Origin: Ramlibacter sp.
GTDB lineage: Bacteria > Pseudomonadota > Gammaproteobacteria > Burkholderiales > Burkholderiaceae_C
Assembly (NCBI GenBank): GCA_021323335.1
Contig: JAJTCN010000028.1
Coordinates: 1-57,527, forward strand
Length of the DNA: 57,527 nt
Direction of reading: 5' to 3'
Shown: positions 9,655 through 18,690 of the stretch, piece by piece
How positions within the stretch are numbered: position 1 is the stretch's first letter
How the letters are laid out: each line of letters opens with the position of its first letter
Notes under the pieces: generated by a model
The model's input: only the letters and a program-made list of their open reading frames with translations
The model's database searches: none
What the model was told of the DNA's origin: nothing
Position numbers and translations under genes: made by a program

Positions 9655-11505
9655 ATGAACTCTCCCGTGATGCAGGGCCTGAACCTGCGGACCCCCGCCT
9701 ACGTGAAGAACGCCCGGCTGATCGCCTGGGTGGCGGACATGGTGGCGCTGTGCAAGCCCGACCAGGTTCACTGGTGCGACGGCAGCCAGGAGGAATACGA
9801 CCGCCTCTGCCAGCTGCTGGTGGACAACGGCACGTTCAAGAAGCTGGACCCGGTCAAGCGCCCCGGCTCCTTCCTGGCGAGCTCCGACCCCAGCGACGTG
9901 GCCCGCGTGGAAGACCGCACCTTCATCTGCTCGCAGAAGAAGGAAGACGCCGGCCCCACCAACAACTGGGTGGACCCGGCCGAGATGCGCGCCAGGCTGC
10001 AGCCGCTGTTCGACGGCTGCATGCGCGGCCGCACGATGTACGTGGTGCCGTTCTCGATGGGCCCGCTCGGCTCGCCCATCGCGCACATCGGCATCGAGCT
10101 GTCCGACAGCCCGTACGTGGCGGTGAACATGCGCATCATGACCCGCATGGGCAAGGCCGTCTACGACGTGCTCGGCGTCAACGGCGATTTCGTCCCCTGC
10201 CTGCACACCGTGGGCGCGCCGCTGGAGCCGGGCCAGAAGGACGTGGCCTGGCCGTGCAACAAGACCAAGTACATTGTGCACTACCCCGAGACGCGCGAGA
10301 TCTGGTCGTACGGCTCCGGCTACGGCGGCAACGCGCTGCTGGGCAAGAAGTGCTTCGCCCTGCGCATCGCCTCCACCATGGGCCGCGACCAGGGCTGGCT
10401 GGCCGAGCACATGCTGATCCTGGGCGTGACCTCGCCGGAGGGCAAGAAGTACCACGTGGCGGCGGCCTTCCCGTCGGCCTGCGGCAAGACCAACTTCGCC
10501 ATGCTGATCCCGCCCAAGGGCTTCGAGGGCTGGCGCGTCACCACCATCGGTGACGACATCGCCTGGATCAAGCCGGGCCCCGACGGCCGCCTGTACGCGA
10601 TCAATCCCGAGGCCGGCTACTTCGGCGTCGCTCCCGGCACCAACACGCAGACCAACCCGAACTGCATGGCCAGCCTGGACAAGAACGTCATCTTCACCAA
10701 CGTGGCGCTGACCGACGACGGCGACGTGTGGTGGGAAGGCATGAGCGAGCCGCCGGCCCACGCCATCGACTGGCAGGGCAAGGACTGGACGCCGCAGATC
10801 GCCAGGGAAACCGGCGCCAAGGCCGCGCACCCGAACGCGCGCTTCACCGTGGCCGCCACCAACAACCCGGCGCTCGACCCGGCCTGGGACGACCCGGCGG
10901 GCGTGCCGATCGACGCCTTCATCTTCGGCGGCCGCCGCTCCACCACCGTGCCGCTGGTGACCGAGGCCAACGACTGGGTCGAAGGTGTTTACATGGCAGC
11001 GACCATGGGCTCCGAGACCACCGCCGCGATCGTCGGCCAGGTGGGCGTGGTGCGCCGCGACCCGTTCGCCATGCTGCCCTTCACCGGCTACAACATGAGC
11101 GACTACTTCCAGCACTGGCTGACGCTCGGCCGCAAGCTGGAGGCCTCGGGCGCCAAGGTGCCGAAGATCTTCACCACCAACTGGTTCCGCAAGGGCGAAG
11201 ACGGCAAGTTCGTCTGGCCGGGCTACGGCGAGAACATGCGCGTGCTGAAGTGGATGATCGACCGCATCGAAGGCAAGGTGCAGGGCGAGCAGCACGTCTT
11301 CGGCATCAGCCCGACGTACGAGGAACTGAACTGGGAAGGCCTGCCCTTCACCCAGGCGCAGTTCGAGCAGGTGATCGGCATCGACCTGCCGGCCTGGGAG
11401 AAGGAGCTGGAACTGCACCACGAGCTGTTCCAGCAACTCGAGCACCGCCTGCCGCCGGAGCTGAAGGCGACGAAGGCGGAGATCGAGAAGCGGCTGGCGG
11501 CCTGA
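9655..11505 (+). CDS. pckG: Phosphoenolpyruvate carboxykinase (GTP)
   Basis: 616 residues, the length of GTP-dependent PEPCK. It converts oxaloacetate plus GTP to PEP, the first committed step of gluconeogenesis. The kinase P-loop with its reactive cysteine reads FPSACGKTN (about 280). Other family signatures are visible: FSMGPLGSP, the metal/nucleotide segment TIGDDIAWI and [12 protein letters not shown]. The ATG at 9655 has AGGAG 8 nt upstream; an in-frame upstream ATG at 9589 lacks such a site. It is a single-gene unit with a terminator after it and two palindromes in its leader, so expression is probably carbon-source controlled. Confidence 0.97.
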   Translation: MNSPVMQGLNLRTPAYVKNARLIAWVADMVALCKPDQVHWCDGSQEEYDRLCQLLVDNGTFKKLDPVKRPGSFLASSDPSDVARVEDRTFICSQKKEDAGPTNNWVDPAEMRARLQPLFDGCMRGRTMYVVPFSMGPLGSPIAHIGIELSDSPYVAVNMRIMTRMGKAVYDVLGVNGDFVPCLHTVGAPLEPGQKDVAWPCNKTKYIVHYPETREIWSYGSGYGGNALLGKKCFALRIASTMGRDQGWLAEHMLILGVTSPEGKKYHVAAAFPSACGKTNFAMLIPPKGFEGWRVTTIGDDIAWIKPGPDGRLYAINPEAGYFGVAPGTNTQTNPNCMASLDKNVIFTNVALTDDGDVWWEGMSEPPAHAIDWQGKDWTPQIARETGAKAAHPNARFTVAATNNPALDPAWDDPAGVPIDAFIFGGRRSTTVPLVTEANDWVEGVYMAATMGSETTAAIVGQVGVVRRDPFAMLPFTGYNMSDYFQHWLTLGRKLEASGAKVPKIFTTNWFRKGEDGKFVWPGYGENMRVLKWMIDRIEGKVQGEQHVFGISPTYEELNWEGLPFTQAQFEQVIGIDLPAWEKELELHHELFQQLEHRLPPELKATKAEIEKRLAA

Positions 11506-11521
11506 TCCCCGTCACCTCAAG

Positions 11522-11551
11522 AAAAAAGCCACCCGGAGGGGTGGCTTTTTT
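11522..11551. terminator. Bidirectional Rho-independent terminator after pckG
   Basis: An A run then AGCCACCC, loop GGAG, GGGTGGCT and a T run. The stem extends to about 13 bp through the A/T flanks. It serves pckG and the convergent small gene at 11562. Confidence 0.88.
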
Positions 11552-11561
11552 CTTTCGCGAG

Positions 11562-11741
11562 CTAGTCCCGCCAGGGCTTCAGGTGATACACCGCCGGCGC
11601 CGGCGCCACCTCCGCCGGCTTCGCCCGGCGCGCCAGCCACTTGCGCTGCCGCTCCTGGGCGCGGCGCTGGGCCACGCGGTGCGACCAGCCATCCAGCGCG
11701 CGCAGCACGCCCTGCGGCAACCAGTGGAGGACGGCCATCAT
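11562..11741 (-). CDS. Small basic protein, unknown function
   Basis: 59 residues, rich in Arg and Trp (MMAVLHWLPQ start, HRVAQRRAQERQRKW middle). It starts 11 bp after the stop of the DUF1127-like gene and its stop abuts a bidirectional terminator, consistent with the end of a two-gene unit. ATG at 11741; ATG 11738 or GTG 11744 are possible. No domain is recognised. Confidence 0.55.
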   Translation of the reverse strand: MMAVLHWLPQGVLRALDGWSHRVAQRRAQERQRKWLARRAKPAEVAPAPAVYHLKPWRD

Positions 11742-11752
11742 CACGGGCTCGC

Positions 11753-12061
11753 TCAGTAGTAGCGGCCGATGTCGGCGGCTTCGCGGCCCATCGCGCGGCT
11801 GAGGTCGGCCATGATGCGGGCGTCGGTCAGCGCGAGGTCCCACAGCCGGCGGTCGGCGGCGCGCTGCTTGCGGGCAGCGGACCAGCCGGACAGCACCTTG
11901 CGGGTGGCCGCGGCGGCGCGGGTGATGGGCGAACCGACGACGGCCAGCGCGTGCAGCGCGGCGGCGGTGATGCTGAAGCTGCCGAGCGTGGCGAAACCAC
12001 GGGCCATGCGGTTCACGCCGCCGTGTTCGGTCGAATACTCGATGTGGACGAAACGTGCCAT
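11753..12061 (-). CDS. DUF1127-like small protein
   Basis: 102 residues. The C-terminal third (DRRLWDLALTDARIMADLSRAM) resembles DUF1127 (YjiS-like) segments, short Arg-rich proteins often involved in RNA or stress responses in other Proteobacteria; the match is by eye. ATG at 12061 is chosen because AGGGGAAG lies about 7 nt upstream; an in-frame TTG at 12067 overlaps that site. Divergent from a LysR regulator across 118 bp, which may control it. Confidence 0.7.
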   Translation of the reverse strand: MARFVHIEYSTEHGGVNRMARGFATLGSFSITAAALHALAVVGSPITRAAAATRKVLSGWSAARKQRAADRRLWDLALTDARIMADLSRAMGREAADIGRYY

Positions 12062-12155
12062 GTTCAACTTCCCCTTGAAAACGCTTGTCGGCGAGGTGCC
12101 GGGTGCGTGGGACGAATATTAGGGTTACCACTGATATTTGGCCACTTTTGAGTAG

Positions 12156-12167
12156 TGATGTATATCA
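12156..12167. promoter_or_regulatory. Small palindrome TGAT-N4-ATCA in LysR divergent promoter
   Basis: In the AT-rich 118-bp divergent gap, TGATGTATATCA is a 4-4-4 inverted repeat nested in GTGA...TCAC. Its location suits a LysR autoregulatory site, but the motif is short. Confidence 0.3.
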
Positions 12168-12179
12168 TTCACCAAACGT

Positions 12180-13139
12180 ATGAAAGCCCCGAACTTCCGG
12201 ACGCTCGACCTGAACCTGCTGCGGGTGTTCGACGCCGTGATGAGCGAGCGCAACCTGACGCGGGCCGCCCGCAACCTGTCCATGACCCAGCCGGCGGTGA
12301 GCAATGCGCTCAGCCGGCTGCGGGACGCGCTGGGCGACCGGCTGGTGGTGCGCAGCGGCTACGGCGTGGAGCCCACGCCGCGCGCCGTGGCGCTCTGGCC
12401 GTCGATCGCCGATGCGCTCCGGCAGCTGGAAAAATCCATTGCCCCCGGCGAGTTCATCGCCGCCGAGGCCACCAACACCTTCACCCTGGCGATGGCGGAC
12501 GCCACCGCCGCCGAGCTGATGCCCGGCCTGGTGGCCATCATGGAGCGCGACGCGCCCGGCATCACCGTGCGGGTGGTGCCGCTGACCACGCGGGACCCGC
12601 GCCGGCTGCTCGACGAAGGTTCGGTGGACCTGGCCGTCGGCTTCTTCCCGGCCGTGCTGGCGGACCTGACCGCGCAAGCCCAGGCCGGGCCGGTGGCCGC
12701 CTTCGACCATCAGCGGCTCTATGACGGCCGCTACGTGTGCGTGATGCGCAAGGACCATCCGCTGGCCCGGGGGCCGCTGACGCTCAAGCGCTACTGTGAT
12801 GCCCGGCACCTGCTGGTCAGCTTCTCGGGCCGCCCGTACGGCTTCATCGACGAGGCCCTGGCTTCGCTCGGCAAGAAACGGCGCGTGGTGATGACGGTCA
12901 ACCAGTTCTTCACCGCCGGCCGCGTGGTGGCCGCCTCCGACCTGCTGACCGTGCTGCCGGAGCACTTCATCTCCACCACGGGCCGTGCCCACGAGCTGAT
13001 GCAGCGCGAGCTGCCGTTCGAGGTGTCGCCGGTGCACGTCGACGCACTGTGGCATCGCCGCCAGGGGCAGCGCGGCGACCACGCCTGGCTGCGGCTGGCG
13101 CTGGCGGCGGCGGCGCAGACGGCTTTCGCCCAAAGCTGA
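12180..13139 (+). CDS. LysR family transcriptional regulator
   Basis: 319 residues. N-terminal winged helix (DLNLLRVFDAVMSERNLTRA, MTQPAVSNALSRLRDALGDRL, residues 10-70) and a periplasmic-binding-like effector domain from about residue 95 (FTLAMADATAAELMPGLV). The subgroup with TQPAVSNAL...RLRD resembles NodD/LinR-type regulators. Divergent from the DUF1127-like gene; the metallophosphoesterase follows 26 bp downstream in the same direction. Inducer unknown. Confidence 0.93.
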   Translation: MKAPNFRTLDLNLLRVFDAVMSERNLTRAARNLSMTQPAVSNALSRLRDALGDRLVVRSGYGVEPTPRAVALWPSIADALRQLEKSIAPGEFIAAEATNTFTLAMADATAAELMPGLVAIMERDAPGITVRVVPLTTRDPRRLLDEGSVDLAVGFFPAVLADLTAQAQAGPVAAFDHQRLYDGRYVCVMRKDHPLARGPLTLKRYCDARHLLVSFSGRPYGFIDEALASLGKKRRVVMTVNQFFTAGRVVAASDLLTVLPEHFISTTGRAHELMQRELPFEVSPVHVDALWHRRQGQRGDHAWLRLALAAAAQTAFAQS

Positions 13140-13165
13140 CCCCGCCGCCCCTTACCATCGGCCGG

Positions 13166-14002
13166 GTGAAGATCCAGCTCATGTCCGACCTCCACCTGGA
13201 GGGCAACCCGCACTTCGTCCCGCGGCCCGCCCCCGGGGCCGAGTTGCTGGTGCTCGCCGGCGACATCGGCTCCTACCAGCCCGGCTCCCAGTTGCCGGAC
13301 GCCGACTTCGGCCTCGGCCGCTTCTCGCCCCGGCAAGGCTGGCCGACGCCGGTGCTCTACGTGCCGGGCAACCACGAATACGACGGCCTGGACTTCGACG
13401 AGGCGCATGCGCGGCTGCGCGAGGCCTGCGAGCGCCTGGGCATCACCTGGCTGGAGCGCGAGGTGCTGGTGCTCGACGGCATCCGCTTCGTCGGCACGAC
13501 GCTCTGGGCGGACTTCGACGCACTGGCGCGCCAGCCCGGCGTGCCGCCGCCCACGCCGGGCGAGGCGCTCAAGCTGCGGGACAAGGCGTTTCGCGCCGCC
13601 AACTTCTACCTGCGCAAGGCGGCCGGCACGCGGCGCGGCGAGCCGCTGCTCGCGGAACAGTGGCGCGAGCTGGGGCTGGAATGCGAGCATTGGCTGCGCG
13701 GCGCGCTGGCGCAGCCCTTCGACGGCACCACGGTGGTCGTGACGCACTTCGCGCCCAGCCTGCGCAGCGCCGATCCGCGCTACGGCGTCACCCCGGCCAC
13801 CGCCGGCTTCTGCAATTCACTGCAGGACCTGATGGCGCGCTCGCAGTTCTGGCTGCATGGCCACCTGCATTGCCAGCACGACTACGTGGAAGAAGGCTGC
13901 CGCGTGGTGGCCAATACGCTCGGCTACGCGCGCAAGGGCGAGCAGGACGGCTTCCAGGAAACTTTCGTCCTCGCGATCCCGCGCGCTGCACGCGCTGCAT
14001 GA
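13166..14002 (+). CDS. Metallophosphoesterase
   Basis: 278 residues with the calcineurin-like phosphoesterase motif series: SDLHLE (5-12 region), LAGDIG, GNHEYD, THFAPS and GHLH. These give the dinuclear metal site. It most resembles small bacterial phosphohydrolases of unassigned substrate. The start is GTG at 13166, just before KIQLMSDLH, the usual distance from the first motif; the frame extends upstream but overlaps the LysR gene. Probably cotranscribed with the LysR gene. Confidence 0.92.
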   Translation: MKIQLMSDLHLEGNPHFVPRPAPGAELLVLAGDIGSYQPGSQLPDADFGLGRFSPRQGWPTPVLYVPGNHEYDGLDFDEAHARLREACERLGITWLEREVLVLDGIRFVGTTLWADFDALARQPGVPPPTPGEALKLRDKAFRAANFYLRKAAGTRRGEPLLAEQWRELGLECEHWLRGALAQPFDGTTVVVTHFAPSLRSADPRYGVTPATAGFCNSLQDLMARSQFWLHGHLHCQHDYVEEGCRVVANTLGYARKGEQDGFQETFVLAIPRAARAA

Positions 14003-14096
14003 ATTGGGAACAACTGGCACAGGGACTTTACAAGCGCGGTGTGCGGGGCTGAACGAAGGCGCGCACACTTCATGGCAACCGAAACGCCGGGAGGCC

Positions 14097-14240
14097 ATGA
14101 TGAAACCGCTGTGGACGCAAACCCTGTTGTGGATTGCTGCCGTGGTCGCGGCGGTCCTCATGGCGCTGGCTTCGCCGAACACCGTCCACCTGGACGCCGG
14201 GCACATTTCCTTCCCGGCACCGGCGGTGGCGCCGCGGTGA
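14097..14240 (+). CDS. Small single-pass membrane protein
   Basis: 47 residues starting MMKPLWTQTLLWIAAVVAAV, one hydrophobic helix then a short tail HLDAGHISFPAPAVAPR. GGGAGG sits just before the ATG pair. It follows the phosphoesterase by 94 bp; a repeat starts right after the stop. No family is recognised. Confidence 0.6.
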   Translation: MMKPLWTQTLLWIAAVVAAVLMALASPNTVHLDAGHISFPAPAVAPR

Positions 14241-14243
14241 CAA

Positions 14244-14323
14244 CGCCGGGGTGCGCTTCGCGCAACCCGGCCTACGGGGCGGGGCGAACGTAGGCCGGGG
14301 TAAGCCCGAAAGGCGAACCCCGG
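14244..14323. repeat. Hyphenated inverted repeat, CCGGGGT/GGCCTACG family, full copy
   Basis: Left arm from CGCCGGGGTGCGC to AACCCGGCCTACG (14244-14276); right arm from CGTAGGCCGGGGT (14289) to GCGAACCCCGG. It fills the gap between convergent genes and may act as a terminator. A half copy at 33698-33729 carries the left-arm sequence almost unchanged. Confidence 0.8.
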
Positions 14324-14327
14324 TGAT

Positions 14328-16649
14328 CTACGCGTTCAAGATCCCCCACACCTTCGGCGCCGTCAACGGCATCTGCAAGCCCGGCGCCGCATCCTTCCTG
14401 CCGGCCCGCGCCAGCGCGTCGGCCACGGCGTTCACCACGCTCGGCGTCGCGCCGATCGTCCCGAGCTCGCCCACGCCCTTGACGCCCAGCGGATTGTTCT
14501 TGCTCGGCACCGTCTGGTTCATCTCGGTGCGGAATTCGAACTGCAGGATGTCCGCGCGCGGCGCCGCATAGTCCATCAGGCTGCCGGTCAGCGGCTGGCC
14601 GCTTTCGCGGTCGTACACCATGTGCTCGCACAGCGCCTGGCCGATGCCCTGCAGCGCGCCGCCGTCGAGCTGGCCGCGCACGATCATCGGGTTCACCACC
14701 CGGCCGATGTCGTTGACGCTGGAGTAAGCGACCACCTGCACCTCGCCCGTGGCCGGGTCGATCTCCACCTCGGCCACGTGGCAGGCGTTGGGCCAGCTTG
14801 GCCCCGCCACCGCGCTGGTGTGGTCGATGAAGATGCGGCGCTCCGGCTGGCGGCCCGCCAGCTCGAAGATGTCGATGCCGAGGTCGGTGCCCTTCACGCT
14901 GAAGCGGCCGCCGGCGTACTGCAGGTCGTGCGGTGACGCCTCCAGCGCCTGCCCGGCGAGCTCGCGCGCCTGGTCGAGCGTCTTCTCCGCCCCCAGGTGG
15001 AGGGACGAACCCCCGGTGAACAGCGAGCGCGATCCCGCGCTGCCGAAGCCGTCGCCGCGGTCGGTGTCGCCCAGCACCACGCGCACCTTGTCCATCGGCA
15101 CGCCGAACACGTCCACCACCAGCTGCGCCAGCGTGGTGGCGATGCCCTGCCCCATCTGGTTGACCGCGGAGAAGACCTCGATGACGCCGTCGGCCTTCAC
15201 CTCCACCGTCACGCGCTCTTCCAGCACGTTGCCGCCGGTCCATTCCAGGAAGGTGGCCACGCCCAGCCCGCGCAGCTTGCCGCGCGCCTTGCTGGCCGCG
15301 GCGCGGGCCTCGAAGCCGCTCCAGTCGGCATGCGCCAGGCCCTCGTCCATGATCTTCTCGAACTCGCCGACGTCGTAGGTCTGCCCCATCGGGTTCTTGT
15401 ACGGCATCTGCTCCGGGCGGATGAAGTTGCGCCGGCGCAATTCGATCCGGTCGATGCCGGTCTGCCGCGCCGCCTCGTCCATCAGCCGCTCGATGATGAA
15501 GATCGCCTCCGGCCGGCCGGCGCCGCGGTAGGCGCTGGTGGGCGAGGTGTTGGTGAGCACCGCCTGGAAGTGGTAGTCGATCACCGGGATGTCGTACACG
15601 CTGGTCGACACCCACGGCCCGATCAGCAGCGGGATCAGCATCCCGGTGGCCAGCGCGTGGCCGCCCACGTTGGCCAGCGTGCGCAGCCGCACCGCCAGCA
15701 CCTTGCCGTGGGCATCGAGCGCCATTTCCGCGTCGGCGACCTGGTCGCGGCCATGGGCGGCCGACAGGAATTCCTCGCTGCGGTCGGCGATCCACTTCAC
15801 CGGCCGCTTCAGGGTCCAGGACATCCAGGCGGTGGCGGCGTCCTCCGGGTAGATGCCGGTCTTCATGCCGAAGCCGCCGCCGACGTCGCCCACCGTCACG
15901 CGCACCTGCTCGCGCGGAATGCCGAGCACGTCGTTGCAGATCGAGTTCTTCACGCCGGAGGGCATCTGGCTGCTGATGCGCAGCGTGAGGCGGCCGTCCT
16001 CCGCGATCCAGGCCAGCACCGAGCGCGGCTCGATCGACAGCGCCACCACGCGCTGGTTCACCACCTTCAGCTTGACGACATGCGCGGCCTGCCCGAAGGC
16101 GGCCGCGGCCTTCTGGGCGTCGCCATGGCGCAGCTGCGCGGCGATGTTGCCGGGCGCCTGCGCGTAGACCAGCGGCGCGCCCGGCGCGACCGCATCCTCC
16201 ACGCCCACCACGTGCGGCAGCTCCTCGTAGTCCACCCACACTGCCTCGGCGGCGTCGCGCGCCTGCTGCAGCGTCTCGGCCACCACCAGCGCCACGGCTT
16301 CGCCGGCGAAGCGCACCTCGTCGACCGCCAGCACATGACGCTGCGCGGTCGCCGGCTTCGACCCGTCGGGCAGCATCGGCAAGGTGGGCAGCGGCTTCAC
16401 GCCGGCGGCGACGAGCTCCTTGCCCGTCACCACCTTCACCACGCCGGGCATGGACGCCGCGTTGGCGGTGTCGATGGAGGTGATGCGCGCATGCGGATAA
16501 GGGGAGCGCACGAAGACCATGCGCAGCTGCCCGGCGGGCGCGAGGTCGTCGGTGTACTGGCCCAGGCCCTTGAGCAGGCCCTCGTCTTCGATGCGTTGCA
16601 CGGAGCGGCCGCTGCCGAAGCGCCCGATGTCCAGGGTGTCTGTGGTCAT
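14328..16649 (-). CDS. Molybdenum hydroxylase large subunit (xanthine dehydrogenase family), orphan
   Basis: 773 residues of the aldehyde oxidase/xanthine dehydrogenase large-subunit fold. The a/b-hammerhead domain comes first (about 15-130), then the molybdopterin-binding region. Visible motifs are GGGFGMKTG, AYRGAGRPEA and the C-terminal GVKGVGELGT with the catalytic glutamate. The loop AYRGAGR is not the AYRCSFR of true aerobic CO dehydrogenase, so the substrate is more likely an N-heterocycle or aldehyde. No FAD or 2Fe-2S subunit gene lies nearby, so it must borrow partners or act differently. ATG at 16649, preceded by MAGPV-type Arg-rich frame that was rejected. Last gene of a tightly packed minus-strand series. 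Confidence 0.9.
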   Translation of the reverse strand: MTTDTLDIGRFGSGRSVQRIEDEGLLKGLGQYTDDLAPAGQLRMVFVRSPYPHARITSIDTANAASMPGVVKVVTGKELVAAGVKPLPTLPMLPDGSKPATAQRHVLAVDEVRFAGEAVALVVAETLQQARDAAEAVWVDYEELPHVVGVEDAVAPGAPLVYAQAPGNIAAQLRHGDAQKAAAAFGQAAHVVKLKVVNQRVVALSIEPRSVLAWIAEDGRLTLRISSQMPSGVKNSICNDVLGIPREQVRVTVGDVGGGFGMKTGIYPEDAATAWMSWTLKRPVKWIADRSEEFLSAAHGRDQVADAEMALDAHGKVLAVRLRTLANVGGHALATGMLIPLLIGPWVSTSVYDIPVIDYHFQAVLTNTSPTSAYRGAGRPEAIFIIERLMDEAARQTGIDRIELRRRNFIRPEQMPYKNPMGQTYDVGEFEKIMDEGLAHADWSGFEARAAASKARGKLRGLGVATFLEWTGGNVLEERVTVEVKADGVIEVFSAVNQMGQGIATTLAQLVVDVFGVPMDKVRVVLGDTDRGDGFGSAGSRSLFTGGSSLHLGAEKTLDQARELAGQALEASPHDLQYAGGRFSVKGTDLGIDIFELAGRQPERRIFIDHTSAVAGPSWPNACHVAEVEIDPATGEVQVVAYSSVNDIGRVVNPMIVRGQLDGGALQGIGQALCEHMVYDRESGQPLTGSLMDYAAPRADILQFEFRTEMNQTVPSKNNPLGVKGVGELGTIGATPSVVNAVADALARAGRKDAAPGLQMPLTAPKVWGILNA

Positions 16650-16681
16650 GCGGCGAAGTCTCGCCGATTTCCGGCTTTCCG

Positions 16682-17524
16682 TCAGCGCGCTGCGGCGGCG
16701 TCGCCCTGGATCTTGGCGGCGGTCCAGCGCAACAGGTCCAGCCACATCTGGCGGGTTTCCGCATCCAGCGGCGTGCGCTGGGCGTTCGGCAGCTCGATGG
16801 TGACCACCGGCACGCCCTTGTGCACCCCGCCGTAGTTGCCCAGCGAACCCGGGAAGATGCCGACCTGGTCCAGGTACAGCCGACCCAGCCGCGACGGCGG
16901 CACCGACGGGCCGTCGAAATCCAGCACGCCGTAGGGCGCATGGATCGAGACGATCAGGTGCGGCTTGAACTTCTGCATCTCATCGTGCAGGAAGCGGGTC
17001 TCGGGTTCGGACAGCGGCTTGGGGCCCGGCCAGCGGCGCGGATCCTTCTTCGTGCGCTGCTGCCAGTACACCTGCGCATCCCGCTCCCAGTTGGGCGTCG
17101 GGAAGTTGCGGTTCAGGTCGACGCCCTTGGCGTTCATCCGCCTGGGCGGACGCGCCAGCAGGCCGTCGGGATTGACCACCGGCGCGAAGCGCCAGTGCAC
17201 CGGCTGCGGCATCTCCGGGCGCTCCTCGGCGGCCAGCTTGATCCAGCGCAGGGCCACGGCGGCGGACGACAGTTCGTCGCCATGGATGGCGCCCACGACC
17301 AGGATGCGCAGCCTGGCGTCCGGCGCCTTGACGTCGCGCACGTAGAGCGGCGTGCCCTGCACGGAGCGGGCACCGCTGTCGACCAGCCGGGCCTGGTCGC
17401 ACAACGCCTTGTTCACGTTGGGCAGCTTGCCGACGAAGCGATCGCAAGGACCGGAGGGCATCGCGGCCCCGCCAGCGCCGGCCGCGGCCAGGGCCAGGGC
17501 CAGCGCCCCCAGGCAGGTCCTCAT
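16682..17524 (-). CDS. Exported M14-family zinc carboxypeptidase/amidase
   Basis: 280 residues. Signal peptide MRTCLGALALALAAAGAGG. Zinc site HGDE (HxxE) in VVGAIHGDELSS and a later His in VSIHAPYG; the substrate loop is DLNRNFP; the general base Glu is in VTIELPNA. This is the M14 fold of the MpaA-like/succinylglutamate-desuccinylase type, probably trimming peptidoglycan peptides in the periplasm (inference). Start ATG 17524 places the signal peptide at the N-terminus; the longer GTG-started frame overlaps wecE. It follows wecE by 10 bp. Confidence 0.9.
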   Translation of the reverse strand: MRTCLGALALALAAAGAGGAAMPSGPCDRFVGKLPNVNKALCDQARLVDSGARSVQGTPLYVRDVKAPDARLRILVVGAIHGDELSSAAVALRWIKLAAEERPEMPQPVHWRFAPVVNPDGLLARPPRRMNAKGVDLNRNFPTPNWERDAQVYWQQRTKKDPRRWPGPKPLSEPETRFLHDEMQKFKPHLIVSIHAPYGVLDFDGPSVPPSRLGRLYLDQVGIFPGSLGNYGGVHKGVPVVTIELPNAQRTPLDAETRQMWLDLLRWTAAKIQGDAAAAR

Positions 17525-17534
17525 GCGCACCCTC

Positions 17535-18686
17535 TCATCCTCCCGCACGCGACAGCTCGCGGACGGTCCGCACGACGCGTTCGATGACCTCGCCCTGGTG
17601 TTCCTCCAGGCCCACCCACAGGGGCAGCCGCACCAGCCGCTCCGACAGTTCGTTCGTGTGCCGCAACTCCCCCACCGCGCGGCTGTGTTCGCGGCCGAAC
17701 GGAGAGGTATGGAGGGGCACGTAATGAAAGACGGAGTGGATGTCCTGCGCGGCCAGCCGTTCGATCAAGGCCGTGCGCTGCGCCAGGCTGGGCAGCAGCA
17801 CGTAATACATGTGCGCGTTGTGGCCGCAGTCTGCCGGGACGATCGGCCGGCGCAGCAGGCCCTCGGCCTCGAGGCCGGCGAAGGCCTCGTGGTAGGCGTT
17901 CCACAACGCCATGCGGCGGGCGGTGATCGCGTCGGCCTCCTCCATCTGGGCCCACAGGAAGGCGGCGATCAGCTCTCCCGGCAGATAGGACGAGCCGACC
18001 GCCTGCCAGGTGTACTTGTCGACCTGGCCGCGGAAGAAGCGGCTGCGGTCGGTGCCCTTCTCGCGGATGATCTCGGCCCGTTCGAGCATGCGCTCGTCGT
18101 TGACCAGCAGCGCACCGCCCTCGCCGGAGATGATGTTCTTGGTTTCATGGAACGAGAACGTCCCCAGCTCGCCCAGCGCCCCGAGGGGCCGGCCCTTGTA
18201 CGTGGACATCAGGCCTTGCGCCGCGTCCTCCACCACGGCCAGCCGGTGCCGCCGCGCGATGTCGAGGATGGTGTCCATTTCGCAGGCCACGCCGGCGTAG
18301 TGCACCGGCACGATGGCCCGCGTCCGGGGGGTGATGGCCTGCTCGACCTGCGTCTCGTCCAGGTTCAGGGTGTCCGGCCGGATGTCGACGAACACCGGCA
18401 CCGCGCCGCGCAGCACGAACGCGTTGGCGGTGGAGACGAAGGTGTACGAGGGCATGATCACCTCGTCGCCCGGCTGGATGTCCAGCAGCATGGCCGTCAT
18501 CTCCAGGGCCGCCGTGCAGGAGTGCGTGAGCAGCGCTCGTCCCGGCGGCGCCGTGGACTCCAGCCACGCATGGCAGCGCTTGGTGTAGGGCCCGTCGCCG
18601 GCCAGCTTGCCGTGGAAATGCGCCTCGGCGATGTAGAACAATTCCTTGCCCGTCATGTACGGGCGGTTGAATGGAATCTTTGGCAT
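17535..18686 (-). CDS. wecE: dTDP-4-amino-4,6-dideoxygalactose transaminase (WecE/RffA type)
   Basis: 383 residues; E. coli WecE is 376. PLP-dependent DegT/DnrJ/EryC1 aminotransferase that makes dTDP-4-amino-4,6-dideoxygalactose from the 4-keto sugar. The PLP lysine is in SFHETKNIISGEGGA, almost the WecE signature; EDAAQG supplies the PLP-ring aspartate. N-terminal IPFNRPYMTGKE also matches WecE. It lies 4 bp after wecD and 10 bp before the M14 gene. With wecD and wecF it forms a Fuc4NAc module. Confidence 0.92.
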   Translation of the reverse strand: MPKIPFNRPYMTGKELFYIAEAHFHGKLAGDGPYTKRCHAWLESTAPPGRALLTHSCTAALEMTAMLLDIQPGDEVIMPSYTFVSTANAFVLRGAVPVFVDIRPDTLNLDETQVEQAITPRTRAIVPVHYAGVACEMDTILDIARRHRLAVVEDAAQGLMSTYKGRPLGALGELGTFSFHETKNIISGEGGALLVNDERMLERAEIIREKGTDRSRFFRGQVDKYTWQAVGSSYLPGELIAAFLWAQMEEADAITARRMALWNAYHEAFAGLEAEGLLRRPIVPADCGHNAHMYYVLLPSLAQRTALIERLAAQDIHSVFHYVPLHTSPFGREHSRAVGELRHTNELSERLVRLPLWVGLEEHQGEVIERVVRTVRELSRAGG

Positions 18687-18690
18687 GTTG

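Noticed and set aside
12122..12179. Clear sigma-70 promoter for the LysR gene
   Set aside because: AT-rich, but no -35/-10 pair at acceptable spacing could be defended.
14328..16649. Aerobic carbon monoxide dehydrogenase CoxL
   Set aside because: Active-site loop is AYRGAGR rather than AYRCSFR, and no coxM/coxS genes are adjacent.
17525..17548. GTG start 24 nt upstream for the M14 peptidase
   Set aside because: It would put charged residues before the signal peptide and overlap wecE; ATG 17524 fits better.
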